NCBI GenBank assembly: GCA_039028155.1
Contig: JBCCIS010000052.1
Coordinates: 1-37,868, forward strand
Direction of reading: 5' to 3'
Source of the DNA: Pseudomonadota bacterium
GTDB lineage: Bacteria; Pseudomonadota; Alphaproteobacteria; SP197
Length of the DNA: 37,868 bases
Shown here: positions 1-8,130 of the stretch, one piece after another
Numbering within the stretch: position 1 is the stretch's first letter
How the letters are laid out: every line of letters begins with the position of its first letter
Made by a program: the position numbers and the translations under genes
Notes under the pieces: generated by a model
What the model was told of the DNA's origin: nothing
Database searches by the model: none
The model's input: the letters and a program-made list of their open reading frames with translations, nothing else

Positions 1-139
1 CCAGCTCAGGTTCCCGAACCGGCTGCCGATGGTGCTGTCGCTGGGCGCGTGCATCCTGTTGGCATCCTTCTTCATCGTCACCTTCTCCGAGGTCATCCGC
101 CGCCGCGGCGTCGGAACCCAGGAAGGCTCGGCAATCTAG
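1..139 (+). CDS. C-terminal end of ABC transporter permease (PotC-like), 5' truncated
   Basis: An open frame runs from base 2 to a TAG at 137-139 and encodes the last 45 residues of a protein that begins outside the window. It contains one hydrophobic helix (about residues 9-28) followed by a basic, cytoplasmic-looking tail (SEVIRRRG). This is how PotC/PotI-type inner-membrane permeases of spermidine/putrescine-family importers usually end. The ATPase gene starts about 55 bases downstream on the same strand, so the two are probably one transport operon. The substrate cannot be told from this fragment. Confidence 0.7.
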   Translation, partial: QLRFPNRLPMVLSLGACILLASFFIVTFSEVIRRRGVGTQEGSAI

Positions 140-194
140 GCGAAGAACTGGAGCGTTTCGGCGCAACGAACAAAAATGGATATGGCAACAGCGG

Positions 195-1307
195 GTGGGC
201 GCTAAAGGTATGCGTGAGGACTATATTGCGATCAAGAGCGTGTCGAAGCACTTCGGCAGTGTCAGAGCCGTCGATGACATCACGTTCAATATCGAAGAGG
301 GCGAATTCTTCTCGCTTCTCGGGGCATCGGGTTGCGGCAAAACGACGCTGCTCAGGATGCTGGCAGGCTTTGAGCAACCGACCTTGGGCAACATCTATAT
401 CGACGCCCAGCCGCAGGCCGGCGTGCCGCCCCATCAGCGACCCGTCAACATGGTGTTCCAAAGCTACGCCATCTTTCCGCACCTGAACGTTCACAAGAAC
501 ATCGCCTACGGCATGCGCAAGTCCGGCCTGAACAAGGCTGAGATCGACCGCAAGGTCGATGAGATGCTGGAACTGATCAAGCTGCCGGGTTATGGCACAC
601 GTGGCGCCCATCAGCTGTCAGGCGGTCAGCGCCAGCGCATCGCCTTGGCGCGCGCCCTGATCAAACAGCCGAAAGTGCTGTTGCTGGACGAACCGCTTGG
701 CGCACTCGATAAGAAACTGCGCGAGCAGATGCAGCTGGAGTTGCGCGCGCTGCAGCGCGATGTCGGCATTACCTTCGTGTTCGTGACCCACGATCAGGAA
801 GAAGCCATGACCATGTCCGACCGCATCGCCGTGATGTCGGAGGGCAAGGTTCTGCAGATCGACTCCCCGACCCATCTCTATGAGATCCCGCAGGTCAAGG
901 AAGTCGCCGACTTCATCGGCACCATCAATTTCTTCAGCGGCAGCATCAAGGGCAAGGACGGCGAAGCCACCATTGTCGATACCGAAGGACTGGGTCAGGT
1001 CCGGTCGATGGCTGGCAACGCGGAGACGCCGGGCAGCGGCGACATCACCGTGGCGATCCGGCCGGAGAAGTTCGGTATCTCCTTCCAGAAGCCGAATGTC
1101 ATGCACAACGTCGTTGAAGGATCAATCCAGGCTGCCGCCTATCTGGGCGATCGCAGCCATTTTTATGTCCACGTCGACGGCCGCGAAGCACCGGTCGCCG
1201 TGGCGGCGCAGAACGCACAGCGTCAGCTGGAGAGCGTCGATCCGGACAAACACGAAACGGTTTGGCTTACCTGGGATGAGGATTCAGCGCTTCTCCTGAG
1301 CCGCTAG
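195..1307 (+). CDS. ABC transporter ATP-binding protein, spermidine/putrescine (PotA) type
   Basis: This is the cytoplasmic ATPase that should drive the importer whose permease ends just upstream. In order it has Walker A GASGCGKTT (residues 43-51), a Q-loop (VFQSY), the signature LSGGQRQR (from about 141), Walker B LLLDEP (about 163) and the switch His in VTHDQEEA. A C-terminal TOBE-like region follows (about 285-365). The 370-residue length and these motifs fit the PotA/CysA/FbpC group; the PotC-like neighbour favours a polyamine or related organic solute. The start is uncertain: GTG at 195 or ATG at 210. Neither has a convincing ribosome-binding site, since AAAGG at 204-208 lies too close to the ATG. 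A strong terminator follows the stop. Confidence 0.9.
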   Translation: MGAKGMREDYIAIKSVSKHFGSVRAVDDITFNIEEGEFFSLLGASGCGKTTLLRMLAGFEQPTLGNIYIDAQPQAGVPPHQRPVNMVFQSYAIFPHLNVHKNIAYGMRKSGLNKAEIDRKVDEMLELIKLPGYGTRGAHQLSGGQRQRIALARALIKQPKVLLLDEPLGALDKKLREQMQLELRALQRDVGITFVFVTHDQEEAMTMSDRIAVMSEGKVLQIDSPTHLYEIPQVKEVADFIGTINFFSGSIKGKDGEATIVDTEGLGQVRSMAGNAETPGSGDITVAIRPEKFGISFQKPNVMHNVVEGSIQAAAYLGDRSHFYVHVDGREAPVAVAAQNAQRQLESVDPDKHETVWLTWDEDSALLLSR

Positions 1308-1328
1308 CAGACCGAAAAAACTCGCATT

Positions 1329-1358
1329 AAGGGCGTGGCCGAAGGCCGCGCCTTTTTT
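1329..1358 (+). terminator. Rho-independent terminator after the ABC ATPase gene
   Basis: GGCGTGGCC (1332-1340) pairs with GGCCGCGCC (1344-1352) around a GAA loop, with one G-U wobble. A run of six T (1353-1358) follows, and the AAG before the stem can pair with the first T residues. It lies about 20 bases after the ATPase stop and ends the transporter transcript. Confidence 0.9.
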
Positions 1359-1483
1359 GTTTCGCGGCCAAAGGGTTTGGCTGAGGCCGCCCGCCATAGA
1401 CGGCTTGGCTTTCGGTGGGCAGTGGGATTAACATCGCGCGCCTTCCTGACGTTTTCCATCATATCGAGGAGTAACCGCGGTCC

Positions 1484-2662
1484 ATGCGCTATGCACCGAT
1501 CGTCGATCGTCTTGCCAACGAGGGCGCGCGCGCCTGGGATGTTCACAGCCGCGCCCTCGCATACAAGAACGAAGGGCGCGATATCATCGTGCTGAGTATC
1601 GGCGATCCGGACTTCGACACGCCGGCGCCGATCGTCGAAGCCTGCATCGACGACATGCGTAGCGGCGACACCCATTACTCCTATATCGATGGCAGCCCCC
1701 AGCTGCGCGCCGCCGTCGCCGCCTATCATCAGCGCAACACCGGCCAGGCCGTGAGCGCCGACAACATTTCCATGAGCCTGGGCGCCCAAGGCGGCTTGTT
1801 CGGCGCGGCCGCCTGCACGGCCGGCCCTGGTGACGAGATCATCGTGCCGCAACCGGTCTATGTAACCTATGAGTCCGTCGTTCATGCGACCGGCGCCGAG
1901 ATGGTTTCCATCCCGCTGCGGCCGGAGCGGGATTTTCATTTGGACCCCGCCGATGTCGAGGCGGCGGTCACGCCTAGAACCCGCAGCGTCATGATTAACA
2001 CGCCGCACAACCCGACCGGCGCCGCCTATGGCCACCGTGACCTGGAAGGTCTGGCCGAGGTTTGCCGGGACCACGATCTCTGGCTGATCTCCGACGAGGT
2101 CTACAGCCGCACTCTCTTTGATGGCCGTCGCCACCTGTGCCCGGCCACGCTGGACGGCATGGCCGAACGTACCATTGTGGTCGACAGCCTGTCGAAGTCA
2201 CACGCCATGACCGGGTGGCGGGTCGGTTGGGTGGTCGGTCCGCCGTCGCTCAGGCAGCACCTTTACCATTTGGGTCTGGCCATGCATTACGGTCTGCCGA
2301 CCTTCATTCAGCAGAGCGTCGAGATCGCCTTTACCGGTGACTTCCCCGAAATCGCCACAATGCTCGCCCATTACCAAAAGCGGCGTGATTTGGTGCTCGA
2401 CCGCCTGAAAGATGTCAGCCGTATCCGCGTCATCAAGCCCGAAGGCTCGTGTTTCATGATGGTCGACATTCGCGACACCGGCCTGACATCGCAGGAGTTT
2501 TCCGACCGTTTGCTGGAGGAGGCCGGGGTTTCGCTGTTGGCGGGCGAGGGGTTTGGTCCCAGCGGCAGCGGTTTCCTGCGGTTCTCGTTGACCGCGCCTT
2601 CGGCCGAAATCGCCGAGGCATGTGACCGGTTCGCGCGGTTTGTTCGCGGCCTAAACCGTTAA
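1484..2662 (+). CDS. PLP-dependent aminotransferase class I/II, AruH-like
   Basis: A fold-type I cytoplasmic aminotransferase of 392 residues. The PLP lysine is K238 in SLSKSHAMTGWRVGW. Other landmarks are the Asn-containing NTPHNPTGA, the Asp of SDEVYS, and GFLRFSL near the C-terminus. From memory of the family, the N-terminus (AWDVHSRAL, IGDPDFDTPAPIV) and the lysine region closely resemble Pseudomonas AruH, the arginine:pyruvate transaminase of arginine catabolism. That assignment is by recall, so the substrate stays provisional; a general aspartate/aromatic role is the alternative. ATG 1484 is preceded by GAGGAG at 1466-1471 with a rather long 12-base spacer. The gene sits alone between the upstream terminator and the thiol-redox genes. 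Confidence 0.88.
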   Translation: MRYAPIVDRLANEGARAWDVHSRALAYKNEGRDIIVLSIGDPDFDTPAPIVEACIDDMRSGDTHYSYIDGSPQLRAAVAAYHQRNTGQAVSADNISMSLGAQGGLFGAAACTAGPGDEIIVPQPVYVTYESVVHATGAEMVSIPLRPERDFHLDPADVEAAVTPRTRSVMINTPHNPTGAAYGHRDLEGLAEVCRDHDLWLISDEVYSRTLFDGRRHLCPATLDGMAERTIVVDSLSKSHAMTGWRVGWVVGPPSLRQHLYHLGLAMHYGLPTFIQQSVEIAFTGDFPEIATMLAHYQKRRDLVLDRLKDVSRIRVIKPEGSCFMMVDIRDTGLTSQEFSDRLLEEAGVSLLAGEGFGPSGSGFLRFSLTAPSAEIAEACDRFARFVRGLNR

Positions 2663-2742
2663 CAACGCACGGCAAATCACCTTCGCGTCAGGCTCGTGGA
2701 CAGGACTTGCGCCGACAGACAGCAAAGGCCACGTTATCGCCC

Positions 2743-3315
2743 ATGACCGACAACACATCCTCGGTTGAAGCCGGTCCCCCACGCGCAACGCGACGCTGGC
2801 TGTACGCCTTGCCGGTCGCTTTGTTCGCCGTCCTTGTCGTGGCTCTGGCGATCGGTCTTGGACGTGACCCCAGCGTCCTGCCGTCGGCGCTTGTCGGCAA
2901 ACCGGCGCCGGAATTCTCGCTTGGTGAAGTGCCGGGCTATGGACCCGGTCTTTCGAACGAGACGCTGAACGGGAAGGTCAGCCTGGTCAATGTGTTTGCT
3001 TCGTGGTGCGTGAGTTGTTTGATTGAGCATCCCTTGCTTGTTGAGCTGCACGAAACCGGCGAGGTCGCGGTGTTTGGCTTGAACTACAAGGACGACCCAG
3101 AGGATGCCGCCGTTTGGCTCGGCGAGCATGGCAATCCCTATGACGCGACAGGCGTCGACGCCGATGGGCGCGTCGGCATCGAGTGGGGCGTCTATGGCGT
3201 TCCCGAGACATTCGTCGTCGATGGCGATGGTCGGATCGTTCATAAACACATTGGGCCGATCACGCGGGAATCGTGGCAGAACGATATCTTGCCGATCATC
3301 CAGGAGGTTCGTTGA
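2743..3315 (+). CDS. CcmG/DsbE-like membrane-anchored thiol:disulfide oxidoreductase
   Basis: A 190-residue protein with one N-terminal membrane anchor (about residues 20-40) followed by a periplasmic thioredoxin fold. The active site is WCVSC (residues 88-92) and the cis-Pro region is GVYGVPETFVVD. The charged surroundings and the GIEWGVYGVPET stretch match CcmG/DsbE, which reduces apocytochrome c or CcmH during haem ligation. The usual family motif is WCxPC, so Ser in place of Pro is a mild deviation expected to shift the redox potential. The open frame extends upstream to a TTG at 2707, but ATG 2743 gives a normal anchor position. It overlaps the next thioredoxin gene in TGATG, and ccdA follows, so the three form a reductant relay. 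The other ccm genes are not in the window. Confidence 0.85.
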   Translation: MTDNTSSVEAGPPRATRRWLYALPVALFAVLVVALAIGLGRDPSVLPSALVGKPAPEFSLGEVPGYGPGLSNETLNGKVSLVNVFASWCVSCLIEHPLLVELHETGEVAVFGLNYKDDPEDAAVWLGEHGNPYDATGVDADGRVGIEWGVYGVPETFVVDGDGRIVHKHIGPITRESWQNDILPIIQEVR

Positions 3316-3896
3316 TGAAACGCATGATTGTCGCCACGGTCGCCAGCCTTTTCTTGGTGGGCGCCTGCATGCCGACAAGCGCGAGCGACACCTTGCCGAA
3401 CTTCGCTTGGCTCGATGAACCGGAACCGGCGCCCGACGTGCTGTTCTCGGTCGAGGGCGGTGACATGCGTACCCTGGAGGATTACCAGGGAAAGGTCATC
3501 GTGTTGAACTTCTGGGCAACGTGGTGCCCGCCATGCCGTGATGAAATGCCGTCGCTCGACCGGCTCGAGGCGAACCATGGTGGCGACGACTTTGTCGTGA
3601 TGGCGATGTCGGTGGATCGTGGCGGCGAGAACCAGATCCGCGAGTTCTATGACGAAATCGCGGTCACCAGCCTGGGTGTCTTCAGCGACCCGACCCAGAA
3701 GGTGTCGCGTGACTTCCGCGTCCTCGGTCTGCCCACGACCATCGTGATCGACCATCAAGGTCAGATGGTGGCCAGGTTGGTCGGTACGGCGGAATGGGAC
3801 GGTCCGGCCGCGCTGAAAGAGCTGTTGCCGTTGATCGACGCCGCACGTCAGGCCAACGGCGGCACCGACCAGGTGTCGCTGGACGTGAACCCCTAA
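3315..3896 (+). CDS. TlpA-like thioredoxin-fold lipoprotein
   Basis: A 193-residue TlpA/ResA-type thiol:disulfide reductase. It has a short signal sequence with a lipobox-like VGAC (Cys19), which suggests a lipidated periplasmic protein. The active site is WCPPC (residues 70-74) within NFWATWCPPCRDEMP, and the cis-Pro loop is LGLPTTIVID. The start is well supported: AGGAGG at 3302-3307 lies seven bases before ATG 3315, which overlaps the upstream TGA, so translation is probably coupled. CcdA encoded 23 bases downstream would re-reduce it. Likely roles are keeping cytochrome c or copper-site cysteines reduced outside the inner membrane; the client cannot be named from sequence. Confidence 0.88.
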   Translation: MKRMIVATVASLFLVGACMPTSASDTLPNFAWLDEPEPAPDVLFSVEGGDMRTLEDYQGKVIVLNFWATWCPPCRDEMPSLDRLEANHGGDDFVVMAMSVDRGGENQIREFYDEIAVTSLGVFSDPTQKVSRDFRVLGLPTTIVIDHQGQMVARLVGTAEWDGPAALKELLPLIDAARQANGGTDQVSLDVNP

Positions 3897-3919
3897 CGGA
3901 TCAGGGCCCGCTTGACGTA

Positions 3920-4660
3920 ATGCTCGAAATCTCCGGCATCGGCGTTGGTGCGGCATTCCTGGCCGGCTTGATCTCGTTTCTGTCGCCATGCGTGCTGCCC
4001 TTGGTGCCAGCCTATGTGTCCTACATTGCCGGTGAATCGCTTGAGGATCTGACCGGGGAGGTGACCGCGCGCACGCGGGCCGCGGCGGTCGTGCTCAGCC
4101 TTTTCTTTGTGCTTGGCTTTTCGACGGTCTTTGTTCTGCTGGGCGCCGGCGCGACAGCCGCCGGTGACCTGTTGCTGACCTATCGCTATGAGCTGAGCTA
4201 CGTCGCCGGCGCCATTGTCATCGTCTTCGGGCTTTTCATGATGGGCGTCTTCCGCATCGCCTGGTTTGACCGCGATGTCAGGATGCAGATCAACGTACCC
4301 GGCGGTCGCCCCGTGGCGGCGTATGGTCTGGGTGCTGCCTTCGCGTTTGGCTGGACGCCGTGTATCGGCCCAATCCTGGGCGCAATCCTGGCGGTTGCGG
4401 CGACAACGGCCACGATTGGTCAAGGCGTCGCTCTGCTGGCGATCTACTCCCTGGGCCTCGGCGTGCCGTTCTTGATTGCCGCGGCGTCGACCGGGTTGTT
4501 CGTCCGACGGATGAAGGGTCTGGGGCGCTGGGGAAGGCGTATTCAGGTTGCCGCCGGGGCGATCCTGGTCGTCATGGGTATCGCGATGCTGACGGGCTAC
4601 CTGGCCGACTTCGCTTTCTGGCTGCTGGAAACGTTCCCGGTGCTCGCCACCATCGGCTAG
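3920..4660 (+). CDS. ccdA: Cytochrome c biogenesis protein CcdA (thiol-disulfide transmembrane carrier)
   Basis: A 246-residue inner-membrane protein with about six hydrophobic helices. It carries the two CcdA cysteine motifs, SPCVLPLVPAY (Cys24) and FGWTPCIGP (Cys148). CcdA passes electrons from cytoplasmic thioredoxin to periplasmic thioredoxin-like proteins, fitting the two such genes immediately upstream. The frame is open further upstream, but ATG 3920 starts exactly where the conserved N-terminal helix begins and lies outside the preceding coding sequence. The ribosome-binding site is weak, so coupling to upstream translation is plausible. The TAG stop lies inside a palindromic repeat. 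Confidence 0.93.
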   Translation: MLEISGIGVGAAFLAGLISFLSPCVLPLVPAYVSYIAGESLEDLTGEVTARTRAAAVVLSLFFVLGFSTVFVLLGAGATAAGDLLLTYRYELSYVAGAIVIVFGLFMMGVFRIAWFDRDVRMQINVPGGRPVAAYGLGAAFAFGWTPCIGPILGAILAVAATTATIGQGVALLAIYSLGLGVPFLIAAASTGLFVRRMKGLGRWGRRIQVAAGAILVVMGIAMLTGYLADFAFWLLETFPVLATIG

Positions 4661-4713
4661 AGCGCATCGTGGCTAACGGGATCTGCTCTCGTGTGACACG
4701 TTTCGTGTCGCGC
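4659..4713. repeat. Palindromic intergenic repeat relic between ccdA and the alkyltransferase-like gene
   Basis: Two consecutive hairpins fill most of this gap. The first pairs AGAGCGCATC (4659-4668) imperfectly with GATCTGCTCT (4680-4689). The second pairs GTGTGACACG (4691-4700) with CGTGTCGCGC (4704-4713) around TTT, with two wobbles. The GATCTGCTCT arm matches the outer arm of the hairpin at 35959-36020, suggesting the same dispersed palindromic family. It could also act as an mRNA 3' end for the redox operon, though no T-run follows. Confidence 0.5.
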
Positions 4714-4736
4714 CGAAACGCTTTAACCTCTCGCCG

Positions 4737-5096
4737 ATGACATCTGATGAGTATGCCGGCTACTACGCCGTGATCCGCAAGATTCCGGAAGGCCGTGTCA
4801 TGACCTATGGCGATGTCGCGATCGCGGCAGGCCATCCGCGGTGGGCGCGCCGCGTCGGCTACGCGCTTTCGTCGCTGAACGACAAGACCGTGCCGTGGTG
4901 GCGGGTGATCAACGCCCAGGGCCGGATCAGCGTCGGCAAGGGCAGGGGCCATGACGCGGCCGACCTTCAACGCCACCTGCTTGAGGCCGAAGGCGTCTAC
5001 ATCGATCTCGAAGGTACCATCGACCTCCAGACGTATCGGTTCATCCCCAATGCGAAACGGGCAAAGAAAAAGGGGAGCCCGAAGGCTCCCCTCTAA
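4737..5096 (+). CDS. Alkyltransferase-like protein (ATL, MGMT family)
   Basis: A 119-residue single-domain protein with the DNA-binding fold of O6-alkylguanine-DNA alkyltransferases. The methyl-accepting motif PCHR is replaced by PWWR (residues 53-56), so the acceptor cysteine is absent. The Arg-finger region ARRVGYAL (37-44) and the Tyr of MTYGDVA are kept. ATL proteins bind O6-alkylguanine without removing the alkyl group and flag it for nucleotide excision repair; that role is known for the family and inferred here. ATG 4737 follows a short palindrome-filled gap. The last codons overlap the terminator stem of the convergent gene on the other strand. Confidence 0.88.
   Translation: MTSDEYAGYYAVIRKIPEGRVMTYGDVAIAAGHPRWARRVGYALSSLNDKTVPWWRVINAQGRISVGKGRGHDAADLQRHLLEAEGVYIDLEGTIDLQTYRFIPNAKRAKKKGSPKAPL
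5066..5092 (-). terminator. Rho-independent terminator for the solute-binding protein gene, inside a convergent CDS
   Basis: On the minus strand AGGGGAGCC (from 5092) pairs with GGCTCCCCT around TTCG, a stable tetraloop, and is followed by T residues interrupted by C (bases 5071-5061). It lies just after the minus-strand stop at 5119-5121. The same bases encode the Lys/Gly/Ser/Pro tail and stop of the alkyltransferase-like gene. On the plus strand no T-run follows, so it works in one direction only. Confidence 0.85.
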
Positions 5097-5118
5097 CGTT
5101 TGACCAGTCAGGCCGCGA

Positions 5119-6759
5119 TCAGGACTCGATCGCAAGCTCGTTGGCAAAGATGTACGACGTCGGATGCATCGAGAAGCCTTTCACCCGGGTGTCGTAGGCG
5201 GCATAGATCGCGCGCCACACCGGCTGCACGATCGGGCCGTCTTCCTGCATGATGGTCTCGACTTCGCCCAGAAGCTTGCTGCGGGCCTCGATGTCCAGAA
5301 CGCCTTCCGCCTCGGTCAGCTTGGCGTCGAACTCCGCGTTGGCGTAGTGGGATTCGTTCCACGGCACGCCTGAGCGGTAAGCCAAGCCCAGCACCATGAA
5401 GCCGAGCGGACGATGGGTCCAGCTGGTAAAGCCGAACGGCACCTTGTCCCAGACTTCCCAGAACTGCGCCGACGGCATCACGTTGATATTGACGTTAATG
5501 CCTGCATCGGCCCACTGCTCGACCATGCCCTGAACCGCCAGAAGTTCCCAAGCCGGCTCCTTCTTGCACGCGATCTCGATCTCGATGCCGTCGGGATGAC
5601 CCGCTTCGGCCAGCAGCGCCTTCGCCGCATCGACATCGCGGCTCATGAACGGCAGCTCGAAGTAGTCAGGATGGATCGGCGAGACGTGGTGATGCTCGGC
5701 CGGCGCACCCAGGCCGCGATGGGCCAGGTCAAGGATCGCCGGCGTGTCGATGGCGAGACGCATGGCCTTGCGCACACGCGCGTCATCGAACGGCGCCTGA
5801 TCGACCTGACCACGGGCGACAGCCGTCTGCGCGGTGTTCGCCGAGTGGATGGTGACATGCGGCATAGCCTCGAACGCGTCGAGCTGCACGATGTCGCCTT
5901 CGTACATGCCGTGGACCTGTTTGGAGGCCAAGGCGCCGATCGCCGCCGACGGGTCGTCGCCGAGATCGTGGTACTCAAGCCGTTCGATGTTCGGGCCATC
6001 GCCCCAATAGTCATCACGGGCTTCCAGCACGGAGATCTGACCGACATCGTGCTGCACCAGGTTGAAGCCCTCGGTACCGTTCGAGCCGACGCCGAAGACG
6101 CCATTCTCGGACGGATCAAGGATCAGCAGCGGATAATGGAACAGATGCTCGGGGACGGCGACTTGCGGTACCTTGGTGTTAAGGCGCACCGTCTTGTCGT
6201 CGACGATCTCGACAGCCTTCTCATCCCACAGACCGGATGCGTCATCGTTCATCATGTAGCCCTGCATCAGGCCAAGCACCGATGAACCGGTGGCGGGATC
6301 CAGCACGCGGGTCAGGTTCCAGGCGACTTGCTCGCCATTCAACGAACCGCCGTTGTGCCAGTTAACGCCTTCGCGGATATGCAGCGTCCATGTGCGCAGG
6401 TCGTCGCTGGCTTCCCAGCCTTCGAGCAGATGCGGCCGCGTAACGTTGTCCGCACCTGTCTTCGTCAGATAACTGACGACCTGGCGGGCGACGTTGGAGT
6501 CCATAACCCACGAATAGGTGTGCGGGTTGCTGATCTCCAAGACACGCATAGCGATCCGGATGGTACCGCCCTGCGGCATGTCCTGGGCATGAGCCGCCGG
6601 TGCGAAGTCGCTGCCGGTCAACTTGCCGGCGAACGCATAAGCCGCCGATGCCGAAACGCCCAAAAGCGCCGAATAACGCACGAACTCACGGCGGTCGAGC
6701 CTGCCTTCGGCCAACTGCTCCTTGAGCTTTTCATAATACGGGTGTTCACGTTGGGTCAT
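5119..6759 (-). CDS. ABC transporter substrate-binding protein, peptide/nickel family 5 (SBP_bac_5), Tat-exported
   Basis: A 546-residue periplasmic solute-binding protein. The N-terminus carries a twin-arginine signal: RREFV at residues 23-27, then a hydrophobic stretch and an Ala-His-Ala cleavage-like region. The mature part has the DppA/OppA pattern: TLHIREGVNWHNG, then VRKAMRLAIDTPAIL, then repeated lobes. Such proteins deliver peptides, opines or other solutes to an ABC permease. No permease or ATPase genes adjoin it, so it is an orphan or works with distant partners. ATG 6759 is fixed by AAGGAGG six to seven bases upstream. The frame stays open a further 142 codons, but that extension has no start signal and would bury the Tat motif. 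Confidence 0.92.
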   Translation of the reverse strand: MTQREHPYYEKLKEQLAEGRLDRREFVRYSALLGVSASAAYAFAGKLTGSDFAPAAHAQDMPQGGTIRIAMRVLEISNPHTYSWVMDSNVARQVVSYLTKTGADNVTRPHLLEGWEASDDLRTWTLHIREGVNWHNGGSLNGEQVAWNLTRVLDPATGSSVLGLMQGYMMNDDASGLWDEKAVEIVDDKTVRLNTKVPQVAVPEHLFHYPLLILDPSENGVFGVGSNGTEGFNLVQHDVGQISVLEARDDYWGDGPNIERLEYHDLGDDPSAAIGALASKQVHGMYEGDIVQLDAFEAMPHVTIHSANTAQTAVARGQVDQAPFDDARVRKAMRLAIDTPAILDLAHRGLGAPAEHHHVSPIHPDYFELPFMSRDVDAAKALLAEAGHPDGIEIEIACKKEPAWELLAVQGMVEQWADAGINVNINVMPSAQFWEVWDKVPFGFTSWTHRPLGFMVLGLAYRSGVPWNESHYANAEFDAKLTEAEGVLDIEARSKLLGEVETIMQEDGPIVQPVWRAIYAAYDTRVKGFSMHPTSYIFANELAIES

Positions 6760-6840
6760 AACGCCTCCTTGCTCCCATGGTGGTCTTATGCCACAGCTGT
6801 TTACGGAGCCTCGGCCAGGGGCCAAAGTTCCACCTGCGGT

Positions 6841-6869
6841 CATTGTTTTCGCCACTGTCTTGATGTCAA
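6841..6869 (-). promoter_or_regulatory. Possible sigma70-type promoter for the solute-binding protein gene
   Basis: On the minus strand a perfect TTGACA (complement of 6864-6869) is followed after 17 bases by ACAATG (complement of 6841-6846). The -35 is excellent and the -10 is poor. It lies about 80 bases before the start codon in a 258-base divergent gap (6760-7017) that otherwise shows no recognisable element. Confidence 0.35.
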
Positions 6870-7017
6870 CAGACTTCCCTAGCAACCGCCCCCACAGCGT
6901 CAAACATTGTTCCGTTTGCGACGCTGCGACCCGAGCACCTCGACGATTTGGTGGGTTGAGGGCAGGCTGGGCAAAGGGGAGAATACCCGTCCAGATTTGT
7001 TGTGATTGCTTACAGGC

Positions 7018-8076
7018 ATGAGTGTTCTTAGTTTCGCGCTTTACGCGGTAATCGCCGCGCTCAGCTTTTATCTTCTGATCGTCGGCAAGGCGCTGCTGCT
7101 TCCGGTCGTTGTCGCGATTGTCTTTTGGTATCTCATCGCAACCCTGGCATCGACCTATCGCCGCATTCATGTCGGCGACATTCATTTGCCCGGATGGGCA
7201 AGCCTTACGCTCGCGATCCTGACCTTTGTCGGTTTGTTGACCGGCGTCATCGAAATGGCACGCGGCAACGTCGCGGATGTTGTCGCCGCCGCGCCGACCT
7301 ATCAGCAGAACTTGGAAGGACTGATCGACCGTGTCTATGGCCTGATCGGAATCAAGGAGGTGCCGACGATCTCGCAGCTCCTACAGTCGATCGATCTTGG
7401 CAACATCGCGACGCAGTTGGCGTCCTCGTTGACCAGCTTTGCCGGCAATGTCGGCATCATTCTGGTCTACGTCCTGTTCCTGCTCGTCGAACAAGGCAGC
7501 TTCAACGCAAAGCTCGAAGCCATGGTGTCGGACCCCGAACGGCGCGATCGTGTCCGCCGCATGATCGAAAGGATCAATGCCGACGTCAGGACCTATATCT
7601 GGATCAAGACACTGATGTCGGTACTGACCGGTGGCGTCAGCTATGTCGTCATGCGCATTGCAGGTGTCGATTTCGCTGAGTTCTGGGCGGTTATCATCTT
7701 CCTGCTCAACTACATCCCGACCATCGGTTCGATCCTGGGGATCGTGTTCCCAGCGGTTCTCGCACTCGTGCAATTCAACACCTTTGGACCGTTCCTGATC
7801 GTCCTCGTTGGTATCGGCGCAGCACAAGTCGTGATCGGCAATGTGCTGGAGCCGCGGTTGATGGGACGGACCCTCAATCTCAGCCCTCTCGTGATTCTCT
7901 TCTCGCTCGCGCTTTGGGGCTCGATCTGGGGGATCATCGGGATGTTTTTGAGCGTGCCGATTATGGTGATCGCGGTGATCATCATGGCGCAGTTTCCCCA
8001 CACCCGGCCGATCGCGATCTTCCTTTCGGCCAACGGTCAGGTTGCCGAGGTCGATGACCCCGACAGGAAGGCGTGA
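7018..8076 (+). CDS. AI-2E family transporter (PerM/TqsA-like membrane protein)
   Basis: A 352-residue polytopic inner-membrane protein. There are N-terminal helices, then a soluble segment (about residues 85-130), then further helices including the conserved NYIPTIGSILG and a GNVLEPRLMGRTLNLSPLVI stretch typical of the AI-2E/PerM family. Members are proposed exporters of small molecules or ion antiporters; the family name comes from TqsA and does not prove autoinducer transport. ATG 7018 is preferred; TTG 7006 is a weaker in-frame option. The cardiolipin synthase gene follows after 54 bases, so co-transcription is likely and both act at the membrane. Confidence 0.92.
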   Translation: MSVLSFALYAVIAALSFYLLIVGKALLLPVVVAIVFWYLIATLASTYRRIHVGDIHLPGWASLTLAILTFVGLLTGVIEMARGNVADVVAAAPTYQQNLEGLIDRVYGLIGIKEVPTISQLLQSIDLGNIATQLASSLTSFAGNVGIILVYVLFLLVEQGSFNAKLEAMVSDPERRDRVRRMIERINADVRTYIWIKTLMSVLTGGVSYVVMRIAGVDFAEFWAVIIFLLNYIPTIGSILGIVFPAVLALVQFNTFGPFLIVLVGIGAAQVVIGNVLEPRLMGRTLNLSPLVILFSLALWGSIWGIIGMFLSVPIMVIAVIIMAQFPHTRPIAIFLSANGQVAEVDDPDRKA

Positions 8077-8130
8077 TCGTTGCCCCGGCGACCGCACTGA
8101 ACTGAGTGAATTGCTTCGTGGTCGCTGACG

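Noticed and set aside
5413-6285. 290-codon open frame antisense to the solute-binding protein
   Set aside because: No recognisable domain or start signal, opposite a well-supported gene.
6760-7185. 142-codon upstream extension of the family 5 solute-binding protein frame
   Set aside because: The strong AAGGAGG site and Tat signal fix the start at 6759; the extension has no ribosome-binding site and overlaps the divergent gene.
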